Shown in pieces: positions 58,249 through 64,000 of a DNA stretch of 64,000 bases (positions are counted from its first letter, which is position 1; each line of letters opens with the position of its first letter). The notes beneath the pieces are model-generated. The model was given only the letters and a program-made list of their open reading frames with translations, did no database searches and was not told where the DNA came from. Source of the stretch: Actinomadura atramentaria DSM 43919 (GTDB lineage Bacteria; Actinomycetota; Actinomycetes; Streptosporangiales; Streptosporangiaceae); NCBI RefSeq assembly GCF_000381885.1, contig NZ_KB907212.1, positions 124,001 to 188,000 of the forward strand. Reading direction: 5' to 3'. The position numbers and the translations under genes are program-made.

Positions 58249-58514
58249 CCGCGGGGGATCATCAGCGACGTCCCGGCGGGCAGGTCGAGCCAGTACCGGT
58301 CCGGGGCGGTGACGAGCCGCAGCGTCACCTCGCCGCAGAACGGGCAGCGCAGCACCGCGCCCGGCGCGTCGGCGTACAGCGGGGCGCGGGCGAGCATCCC
58401 GTCGCGGCCGCAGGAGCCGCAGCGCCCGGCCGCCGTCGTCATGTCGGGCGTGAAGATCAGGCCGAGCGGTCCGGCGAGGGCGTTGCCGTCGAGCCCGGTG
58501 CCTGGTTCGTCCAT
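58245..58514 (-). CDS. DUF6510 zinc-ribbon protein
   Basis: 89 residues from the ATG at 58514, with GGGAGG at 6-nt spacing; an ATG at 58520 overlaps the upstream stop but has no room for a ribosome site. LDGNALAGPLGLIFTPDMTTAAGRCGSCG and LRCPFCGEVTLRLVTAPDRYWLDL: two CxxC knuckles form a zinc ribbon. It is the third gene of a trio with a flavin reductase and a molybdopterin oxidoreductase, where this family is regularly found. Probably an accessory or electron-transfer-linked protein. Confidence 0.85.
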   Translation of the reverse strand: MDEPGTGLDGNALAGPLGLIFTPDMTTAAGRCGSCGRDGMLARAPLYADAPGAVLRCPFCGEVTLRLVTAPDRYWLDLPAGTSLMIPRG

Positions 58515-58516
58515 GT

Positions 58517-59263
58517 TCATCCTCCCGTGGGGCCGAACCGCTCGGCGCGGACGCGGTCCCCGTCGTGGCCGAGTCCGGTGAGCGCCGCGCCGACCGCCTC
58601 GACGAACGGCGTCGGGCCGCAGACGTAGCAGTGCGGCGCGTCGCCGGGCGGGAAGCCGTGCGCGGCGAGGTCGTCGGCGGCGAGGCGGGCCGCCGGACGG
58701 TCGTGGCCGGGCGGTGTCTCGCGCGTGTACGCGAGCAGGACGCCCGCGCCGCGTTCGGCGAGGTCCGCGAGTTCGTCGGCGTAGAAGAGCTGGTCGGGCG
58801 AGCGCAGCGAGTACAGCAGCCGGAGCGGCGCGCGCGAACCGGTGTCGCGCCACGCCCGCGCCATCGCCATGACGGGCACGACGCCCGCCCCGCCCGCGAC
58901 GAGCAGCAGCGGCTCGTCCCCGCCTCGCCACACGAACCAGCCGCCGACCGGGCCGAGCATCTCGATGAGTGCGCCGGTCGGATAGTCGTCCACAAGGTAG
59001 GGGGAGACTTCGCCGTCCGGGAGCCGCTGGACGGTCAGTTCGACGCGCTCCCCGGCGGCGGGCGCGGCGATGGAGTAGCTGCGGGTCGCCTGGTAGCCGT
59101 CGTCGGCGGTGAGCCGCAGGTCGACGTGCTGTCCGGGCAGGTGGCCGGGCCAGCCGGGAACGTCCAGCAGCAGCGTGCGGACGTCGGGAGTCTCGCAGCG
59201 GTCGCCGACCAGCGTCGCGGTGCGCCAGGCCGGGGCCTCACGCCCAGGAGTAGCGCTGCTCAC
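58517..59263 (-). CDS. Ferredoxin-NADP reductase-type flavoprotein
   Basis: 248 residues, GTG at 59263. FAD site RSYSIAAP, then PVGGWFVWRGGDEPLLLVAGGAGVVPVMAMAR for the NAD(P) domain, and C-terminal YVCGPTPFVEAV. No iron-sulfur cysteine cluster is present, so it passes electrons to a partner, most simply the molybdopterin enzyme encoded upstream, with which it overlaps by 26 nt. Confidence 0.92.
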   Translation of the reverse strand: MSSATPGREAPAWRTATLVGDRCETPDVRTLLLDVPGWPGHLPGQHVDLRLTADDGYQATRSYSIAAPAAGERVELTVQRLPDGEVSPYLVDDYPTGALIEMLGPVGGWFVWRGGDEPLLLVAGGAGVVPVMAMARAWRDTGSRAPLRLLYSLRSPDQLFYADELADLAERGAGVLLAYTRETPPGHDRPAARLAADDLAAHGFPPGDAPHCYVCGPTPFVEAVGAALTGLGHDGDRVRAERFGPTGG

Positions 59264-59843
59264 GCCAGGGATCTCCGTAGTCGTGGTACCCGGCGGATTC
59301 CCAGAACCCGGGCTCGTCGCGGTCGAGCAGCCGCAGCCCGCGCACCCACTTCGCGGACTTCCAGAAGTACAGGTGCGGGATGAGCAGCCGGGCCGGGCCG
59401 CCGTGCGCGGCGGGCAGCGGTTCCCCGTCGTAGGTGTGGACGATCCATGCCTTGCCGCCCGTGACGTCCGCGAGCGGGACGTTCGTCGTGTAGCCGCCGT
59501 GGCAGCGCGCCAACGCGAACTTCGCCGACGTGTCGATCCCGTCCAACAGCGTGTCCACCGAGACGCCGACCCACGTCGTGTCGTACTTCGACCACCGGGT
59601 CACGCAGTGGATGTCAACCGTGGGGCGCTCCTGGGGAAGGTCCATGAACTCGCGCCACGTCCAGCGGCGCGCCGTCCCGTCCGGGGTCTCCAGCGTGAAC
59701 CGCCACGACCCCTCGGGCACGCGCGGCGTCGGCCCGGCGGACAGGACGGGGAAGCCCTCGACCAGGTGCTGCCCCGGCGGCAGCCGCCCGCTGTCGTCGC
59801 GCGCCGCGCCGCGCCCGCGGAAGCCGGGTGTGAGGGAGGCCAT
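59238..59843 (-). CDS. Molybdopterin-dependent oxidoreductase (sulfite-oxidase/MsrP fold)
   Basis: 201 residues from the ATG at 59843. Single Mo-pterin domain: VEGFPVLSAGPTPRVPEGSWRFTLETPDG, WREFMDLPQERPTVDIHCVTRWSKYDTTWVGVSVDTLL with the molybdenum-ligating Cys in HCVT, ARCHGGYTTNVPLADV, and GGPARLLIPHLYFWKSAKWVRGLRLLDRDEPGFWE. No signal peptide or Tat motif, unlike MsrP, so it is cytosolic. It likely takes electrons from the coupled reductase; substrate unknown. Confidence 0.92.
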   Translation of the reverse strand: MASLTPGFRGRGAARDDSGRLPPGQHLVEGFPVLSAGPTPRVPEGSWRFTLETPDGTARRWTWREFMDLPQERPTVDIHCVTRWSKYDTTWVGVSVDTLLDGIDTSAKFALARCHGGYTTNVPLADVTGGKAWIVHTYDGEPLPAAHGGPARLLIPHLYFWKSAKWVRGLRLLDRDEPGFWESAGYHDYGDPWREQRYSWA

Positions 59844-60129
59844 CGCGCCTACCGGTGGATCGCGTACGGCATCGGACACCTCGGACGGGTCGGTTGGAAC
59901 GTTCCTCGCCACTCCATCAACGCGACCGGAACGCGCCCGCCGCGTCCGGTCCAAGATCGCGTCAAACGTTCCGGGTGCGCGGAGGCACCGCCTCGGCTTG
60001 CGGTTTCGGCAACGGGCTTTGCCTGGTCGGCGCGGGTGGGGGCACCGTGGGCGAAGAGCGCCGCAGCGGTGCGAAAGCCCCGCTCAGACGGCATGTCCGC
60101 CGGGGCGGCGAACCTTGGGGAGGAACGGC

Positions 60130-60726
60130 ATGGACGCCGAGTTCTGGGACGAGCGGTACGGCAGTCGCGACCAGTTGTTCAGCGGAAACCCCAACGGGGT
60201 GCTCGTCACCGAGGCCGCCGACCTGCCGCCGGGCCGGGCGCTCGACCTCGGGTGCGGGGAGGGCGGCGACGCGCTGTGGCTCGCCCGGCGCGGCTGGCGG
60301 GTGACCGGCGTCGACATCTCCGAGGTCGCGCTGCGGCGCGCCGCCGCGTCGGCCGCGGACGTCGCGGACCGCACGGCGTGGACGCGCGCCGACCTCACCG
60401 CCGAGCCGCCCCCGGCGGGCCCGTTCGACCTGGTGACCGCGCAGTACTTCCCGCTGCCGGTCCGGCCGGACCACGCGGCGCTGCGCCGCCTGCTGGCCGC
60501 CGTCGCCCCCGGCGGCACGCTGCTGTTCGTCGGCCACGACCTCGCCGACGTGCCGTCCCGCGTGGACGGCGTCGACCCGCGCTCCTTCTACCAGCCCGCC
60601 CAGATCGCCGAACTCCTGGACGCCGACTGGCACGTCCTCGTCAACGAGACCCGCCCCCGCACCGCCCCAGCCCCGCCCGGCACCCACCACGCCAACGACA
60701 CGATCCTCCGCGCCCACCGCCGCTGA
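60130..60726 (+). CDS. SAM-dependent methyltransferase (class I, UbiE/TehB-like)
   Basis: 198 residues, GAGGAACGGC before the ATG. FWDERYGSRDQLFSGNPN start, SAM motif I LDLGCGEGGDALWLARRGW, acidic loop VTGVDISEVAL and post-motif FDLVTAQYFPLP. Closest plan: tellurite-resistance/thiopurine-type small-molecule methyltransferases. Monocistronic; the divergent neighbour is the molybdopterin enzyme, with 286 bp of unremarkable intergenic DNA between them. Substrate unknown. Confidence 0.88.
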   Translation: MDAEFWDERYGSRDQLFSGNPNGVLVTEAADLPPGRALDLGCGEGGDALWLARRGWRVTGVDISEVALRRAAASAADVADRTAWTRADLTAEPPPAGPFDLVTAQYFPLPVRPDHAALRRLLAAVAPGGTLLFVGHDLADVPSRVDGVDPRSFYQPAQIAELLDADWHVLVNETRPRTAPAPPGTHHANDTILRAHRR

Positions 60727-60851
60727 GCGCGTCGTGCGGCGCGCTGGTCGGGGCGTAGAGGCGCGGGACCTCGGACCCGCACGGAACCCGGATGTGCCAC
60801 CATCCGTCCGGTATGTCCGGTTTTGTGAGACTCGGCGGCGCGGCGAGATGA

Positions 60852-60884
60852 CTGCGGGGATGCGCTCGTTGCGCATCCCCGCAG
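60852..60884 (-). terminator. Hairpin terminator after tRNA-Ser
   Basis: A perfect 14-bp stem (60852-60865 with 60871-60884), 5-nt loop, 9 nt beyond the tRNA 3' end. No U-tract. Confidence 0.65.
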
Positions 60885-60893
60885 ATCAGAAGG

Positions 60894-60982
60894 CGGAGGA
60901 TCGGGGATTTGAACCCCGGATGGGCTTGCACCCAAACCGCATTAGCAGTGCGGCGCCATAGACCGGACTAGGCGAATCCTCC
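60894..60982 (-). tRNA. tRNA-Ser (anticodon GCT)
   Basis: 89 nt including the discriminator G. The acceptor stem GGAGGAT pairs with ATCCTCC, the T-arm contains GGTTCAAATCC, and a long variable arm marks the serine class. The anticodon loop reads CTGCTAA, giving GCT (reads AGC/AGT). CCA is not encoded. Confidence 0.96.
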
Positions 60983-61096
60983 AGGAAGCCCGAGGGCTCA
61001 GCACAGGCTACCGGTCGTCGCGGCAACCGGCAAAGTCGTTTGCGCGGGGCGCGCGGCCGGCCCCGGCCGGGTGGGGCCGGGGCCGGAGCGGCGGGG

Positions 61097-61546
61097 TCAG
61101 GAGCCGAAGTGCAGGCCGCCGGTGAAGCCGCACGCCTTGCCGAGGTCCTGGCCGTCCTGCTGCATCTTGCTGATCGAGGTGAGGCCGTTGGTGCCGCTCG
61201 ACAGGTCCCCGGACGCGAGGCTGCTGAGCGTCTTGGCCGTGGCGTCGAGGTCGTCGGCGAAGCGGCCCGCGGCGGACTCGACGTCGCCGCCCGCGTCCTG
61301 TCCGGCGGAGCGGATCTTCGCGGCGGCGTCGGTGTACTTCTGGGCGTTCGCCGACGCGCCCGCCGACGGGTTGCTGAGGTCGGGCGTGCTGACGTTCGTG
61401 AGCGTCTTCAGCGTCGACTCGATGCTGTTGCAGGCGGTCTTCTTGCTGCCGCCCGTGACGGAGTCGAGCGGTCCGCACGCCGTCGAGCCGAGCACGGCGC
61501 CGCCGACGAGAAGGGCGCCGACCAGAGTGGTGGCGGACATGCGCAT
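61097..61546 (-). CDS. Small lipoprotein of unknown function
   Basis: 149 residues from the ATG at 61546, with AAGGAG 7 nt upstream. Lipoprotein signal: LVGALLVGGAVLGSTAC with Cys24. The mature chain is helical and Ser/Ala/Asp-rich (NSIESTLKTLTNVSTPDLSNP, ANAQKYTDAAAKIRSAGQDAGGDVESAAGRFADDLDATAKTLSSLASGD), like a two-helix bundle, with two further cysteines (KKTACNSIE and GKACGFT) that could be linked. No family recognised. Located at the outer membrane face. Confidence 0.8.
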   Translation of the reverse strand: MRMSATTLVGALLVGGAVLGSTACGPLDSVTGGSKKTACNSIESTLKTLTNVSTPDLSNPSAGASANAQKYTDAAAKIRSAGQDAGGDVESAAGRFADDLDATAKTLSSLASGDLSSGTNGLTSISKMQQDGQDLGKACGFTGGLHFGS

Positions 61547-61795
61547 GGGGAGTCTCCTTGATGGGGGGTTGGGCGTTGGACGAGAGTAGACCGGCACACC
61601 GTCAGTCGTGTCCCGAATGACCCTTTGGCGCGCGGCCGCCCGCAATGGTTCCCGCGCCCGTCATGGTCCGGCCGCCCGCCGGGATGCCCTACACTGGTGG
61701 ACGTCGGAGCGCGGACCGAGCGGTCGGCCCCCCACCACAAGGGCCTGCTAGACTCCCTCCACGACGACGAACCTCCCGGTGCGAGCCGGGAAGGC

Positions 61796-61868
61796 GCACC
61801 CGTAGCTCAACGGATAGAGCATCTGACTACGGATCAGAAGGTTAGGGGTTCGAATCCCTTCGGGTGCA
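61796..61868 (+). tRNA. tRNA-Arg (anticodon ACG)
   Basis: 73 nt. Acceptor GCACCCG pairs with CGGGTGC, discriminator A at 61868, T-arm GGTTCGAATCC, D-arm TAGCTCAACGGATAGAGC. The anticodon stem TCTGA/TCAGA encloses loop CTACGGA, anticodon ACG (A34 edited to I, reads CGN). A -10-like TAGACT lies at 61749-61754, and CCCGG(N6)CCGGG precedes the 5' end. Confidence 0.97.
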
Positions 61869-61879
61869 CAGACGGAAAT

Positions 61880-61912
61880 CCCTGGTCAGAGTCCTCTGGC
61901 CAGGGTTTTTTT
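61880..61912 (+). terminator. Rho-independent terminator after tRNA-Arg
   Basis: A 12-bp stem with one G-U-type pair (61880-61891 with 61894-61905), followed by seven T (61906-61912). It is the only terminator in the window with a full U-tract. Confidence 0.93.
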
Positions 61913-62001
61913 ATGCCTTCGGCCCGTTCGCGTTGCGCCGGGCCAGGGGGCGGTGTGGCGTGGGGCACAAAAGCGCGGGTGCGGTTGCGTCGGTCGGCGT
62001 A

Positions 62002-62030
62002 TTGGAATCAGTGTCCACTTACTTTAGGGT
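62002..62030 (+). promoter_or_regulatory. Housekeeping-type promoter of the lipase gene
   Basis: TTGGAA (62002-62007), 17 nt, TAGGGT (62025-62030). The -10 matches the actinobacterial TAGRRT pattern. The lipase start is 54 nt downstream. Confidence 0.6.
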
Positions 62031-62083
62031 CGGGGCGGCCGTCACCCGGACGGCACAGGGGGACGACCGAAGGGGCACCGCTC

Positions 62084-63316
62084 ATGTCCACCAGTGTTCG
62101 CCGCGTCGTGCGGACGGTACTGGCCTCCTGCGTCGGCGTCGCGATGACGGCCGCCGCGCTGCAGGGCAGCGCCGAGGCCGCGCCGGCCGAGGTCAAACCG
62201 CCCGCGCAGGACGCGTTCTACACACCGCCGTCGCCGCTGCCCGCAGGGAAGCCGGGCGACATCATCCGGTCGCGCGAGTCCGCGTACCCGTCGTTCGGGG
62301 ACGCGAAGGCGTGGCAGGTCCTCTACCGGTCCGAGTCCGCGACGGGCGCGCCGATCGCCGTGTCCGGGACGGTCGTCGTGCCGACCAAGGCGTGGACGGG
62401 GACGGGCAAGCGCCCCCTCGTCTCGTACACGGTCGGGACGCGCGGGCTCGGCGACGCGTGCGCGCCGTCGTACACGCTCGCGCAGGGCCTGGACTACGAG
62501 GAGCTGTTCATCGCGGACGCGCTCAGCCGGGGCTGGGCCGTCGCGGTCACCGACATGGAGGGCCTGGGCACGCCGGGCCAGCACACCTACGAGGTCGGCC
62601 AGTCGCAGGGCAAGGCCGTCCTGAACATGGCGCGCGCGGCGGAGCACCTCGACGCCGCGGGGATCGGCGACGCGCCGGTCGGGATCTGGGGCTACTCGCA
62701 GGGCGGGACGTCGGCGGGGTGGGCCGCGCAGCTCGCCGCGTCGTACGCGCCGGAGTTGCAGGTGAAGGGCGTCGCGGCGGGCGGCGTCCCGGCCGACCTC
62801 CTCGCCGTCGCCAAGAGCCTCGACCAGGGCCCGTTCGCCGCGCTGATGTATATGGCGGCGGTCGGCTACGACGCGGCGTACCCCGAGCTGAACCTGAACA
62901 GCTACCTCAACGACGCGGGCAAGAAGCTGCTCGACAGCAGCAAGGACATCTGCCTGCTCAGCTTCGACGTGGTCCCGACGGTGCTCGGCACGGCGTTCAA
63001 GAAGATCAGCGACTTCACCGTCAAGAACCCGCTCGACCAGCCGGACTGGCAGGCGCGGCTCAAGGAGAACAAGCTCGGCGGGACGGCCCCGTCCGCGCCG
63101 GTGTTCCAGTCGCAGGCCGTGTTCGACGAGATCATCCCGTTCCAGCAGGCGGACGACCTGCACAAGGCGTGGTGCGCCAAGGGCGCGAACGTGACGTGGA
63201 AGACGTACACGTTCGCCGAGCACGTCCTCGGCGCGCTGCAGAGCGAGCCGGACGCGGCGGCGTTCCTCGCGGACCGCTTCGCGGGCAAGCCGACGCAGGG
63301 GAACTGCGCGGCGTGA
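62084..63316 (+). CDS. Secreted lipase/esterase (LIP family, alpha/beta hydrolase)
   Basis: 410 residues, GAAGGGG before the ATG. The signal peptide ends at AEAAP (about residue 31). Mature enzyme: DAFYTPPSPLPAGKPGDIIRSRE is the usual start of secretory lipases, the nucleophile elbow is WGYSQGGTS near residue 208, and the catalytic His lies in TFAEHVLG near the C-terminus. Cysteines in GDACAPS, KDICLL, KAWCAKG and GNCAA could form two disulfides. The family hydrolyses triglycerides or esters outside the cell. Confidence 0.93.
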   Translation: MSTSVRRVVRTVLASCVGVAMTAAALQGSAEAAPAEVKPPAQDAFYTPPSPLPAGKPGDIIRSRESAYPSFGDAKAWQVLYRSESATGAPIAVSGTVVVPTKAWTGTGKRPLVSYTVGTRGLGDACAPSYTLAQGLDYEELFIADALSRGWAVAVTDMEGLGTPGQHTYEVGQSQGKAVLNMARAAEHLDAAGIGDAPVGIWGYSQGGTSAGWAAQLAASYAPELQVKGVAAGGVPADLLAVAKSLDQGPFAALMYMAAVGYDAAYPELNLNSYLNDAGKKLLDSSKDICLLSFDVVPTVLGTAFKKISDFTVKNPLDQPDWQARLKENKLGGTAPSAPVFQSQAVFDEIIPFQQADDLHKAWCAKGANVTWKTYTFAEHVLGALQSEPDAAAFLADRFAGKPTQGNCAA

Positions 63317-63322
63317 CCGATC

Positions 63323-63353
63323 GCCGGGGCGGGCCGTCGCGGCCCGCCCCGGC
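63323..63353. terminator. Bidirectional terminator between convergent lipase and lipoprotein genes
   Basis: A perfect 14-bp GC stem (63323-63336 with 63340-63353) and 3-nt loop, between stops at 63316 and 63359. Confidence 0.75.
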
Positions 63354-63358
63354 GCGCG

Positions 63359-64000
63359 TCAGCCGATGTTGACGATCTGGCCCGCGGGCGGCGCCGTCAC
63401 CTGGACGGGGTCGCCGTACCGGTCGAGGTCCAGGATCGCGTCGCCGTCGGACTTCACGCGCAGCACGCGCGGCTCGCCGTCGAGCGCGACGTACATGGAG
63501 TCCCCGCCGTCGCGCAGTTCGAGCGCCCGCCGGCCGGAGACCGTGGTGATCTCGCCCTTGGTCGGCGTACCGGTAGGCGTCATGATGTCGCCCACCATGC
63601 CGGTCACGTCGGTCAGCGGCTCGACGTCCTTGAAGTCCTTGGACTTGCTGCTCGTCTTGATGTACTTGTCCTTCAGCAGGCTGACCGCGGCCCCTCCGGC
63701 GGCGTCGGAGAGGAACGCCTCGTTGCCCTTGACGTAGATCGCGTCGTCGAGGCGGATGAACTCGAACTTCTGCTCGCCCTGGGTGATCGTGCCCTGGGAC
63801 GTCGCCTTGCCGGCGAACGAGACGTCGATCTGCATCGAGCCGCCGTCCATCGGCATCGCGCCGCTCATGTGGACGGAGCTGGCGGCGAGCGTCGCGGTGC
63901 GCGCGCGGTCGAGGATCGCGGTGACGTCGAGCTTGTCGATGCCGTTGGTGGTCGCCCGCGTCGTCGCGCGCGCGGCGGGCGGCGCGCCGCCGTCGTCCGA
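63359..64000 (-). CDS. LppX/LprG-like lipoprotein (5' end outside the window)
   Basis: 213 codons remain; the frame stays open to the window edge, so the ATG at 63868 is internal, not the start. The sequence TAILDRARTATLAASSVHMSGAM, VSFAGKATSQGTITQGEQKFEFIRLDDAIYVKGNEAFL, FKDVEPLTDVTGMVGDIM and ALELRDGGDSMYVALDGEPRVLRVKSDGDAILDLDRYG is the half-barrel fold of mycobacterial LppX/LprG-type lipid carriers or DUF-type sister lipoproteins. The signal peptide is missing because it is off the window. Expected role: lipid or glycolipid binding at the cell envelope. Confidence 0.82.
   Translation of the reverse strand, partial: SDDGGAPPAARATTRATTNGIDKLDVTAILDRARTATLAASSVHMSGAMPMDGGSMQIDVSFAGKATSQGTITQGEQKFEFIRLDDAIYVKGNEAFLSDAAGGAAVSLLKDKYIKTSSKSKDFKDVEPLTDVTGMVGDIMTPTGTPTKGEITTVSGRRALELRDGGDSMYVALDGEPRVLRVKSDGDAILDLDRYGDPVQVTAPPAGQIVNIG

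Noticed and set aside
60734..60961. A plus-strand frame of 75 codons
   Set aside because: It lies over the terminator and the tRNA-Ser gene on the opposite strand, so it is not coding.
63359..63868. Treating the ATG at 63868 as the start of the last lipoprotein
   Set aside because: The frame continues without a stop to the window edge with conserved LppX-like sequence (TATLAASSVH), so the ATG is internal and the gene is truncated by the window.

Overview
The window is very GC-rich, densely packed bacterial DNA that is almost certainly from a filamentous actinobacterium, most likely the Thermomonosporaceae (Actinomadura-like). This rests on the strong G/C third-position bias, GTG/TTG starts, chains of ATGA/GTGA/TGATG overlaps, an XRE-DUF5753 regulator with DUF397 partners, ECF41-type and SigE-family sigma factors, WXG100/type VII proteins and a CadI/ArsI-type arsenic gene. 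The genus is an inference; no rRNA or other taxonomic marker is present.

Layout. 0-9 kb: M15-like lipoprotein, a solitary TnpB (IS605/IS1341-type) with its right-end hairpin, a MarR-pirin-WrbA redox module with a visible MarR operator, an ECF41 sigma factor with its usual oxidoreductase partner, and an AAA ATPase. 8.7-19.3 kb: a MauE-like membrane protein coupled to a DPBB/RlpA-like protein, divergent from a SigE-family sigma factor; an acyl-CoA synthetase; a tiny GntR regulator; an ECF sigma factor fused to a membrane anchor and an extracellular Ig-like domain; a MerR regulator; an adenylate cyclase; a class E sortase carrying a minisatellite; and two secreted proteins. 19.7-32.6 kb: one co-directional, translationally coupled exopolysaccharide operon (phosphoglycosyl transferase, O-antigen-ligase-like protein, MurJ-like flippase, polysaccharide deacetylase, two GT4 enzymes, a Wzz-like protein with a roughly 600-residue repetitive tail, an ATP-grasp ligase and a flavin monooxygenase), closed by a strong terminator. 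32.9-36 kb: secreted beta-helix protein, homogentisate dioxygenase, DUF1266 protein.

36.3-49.9 kb is a second large one-direction cluster: N-acyl-D-amino-acid deacylase, ribose-type ABC importer, M20 hydrolase, MBL hydrolase, IclR regulator, PLP D-serine/D-threonine dehydratase-like enzyme, KDPG aldolase, KDG kinase, RidA and an unusual barrel-like protein. Taken together these genes fit a route for N-acetyl-D-glucosaminate (oxidised chitin): import, deacylation, deaminating dehydration to 2-keto-3-deoxygluconate, phosphorylation, and cleavage to pyruvate and glyceraldehyde-3-phosphate. That assignment is inferred from gene content.

49.9-64 kb: FAD monooxygenase behind a 32-bp dyad, excisionase-like HTH protein, XRE regulator with three tandem DUF397 genes, an arsenic operon (arsI, arsR, acr3, arsC), a compact type VII module (WXG100, CpnT-N-like protein, secreted toxin-like protein, probable immunity protein) in which domains usually fused are separate overlapping genes, a DUF6510/ferredoxin-reductase/molybdopterin-oxidoreductase trio, a methyltransferase, tRNA-Ser(GCT), a lipoprotein, tRNA-Arg(ACG), a secreted lipase and a partial LppX-type lipoprotein. 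A recurring oddity is in-frame low-complexity repeat expansion in at least five proteins (sortase, Wzz-like, second GT4, barrel-like protein, Acr3).
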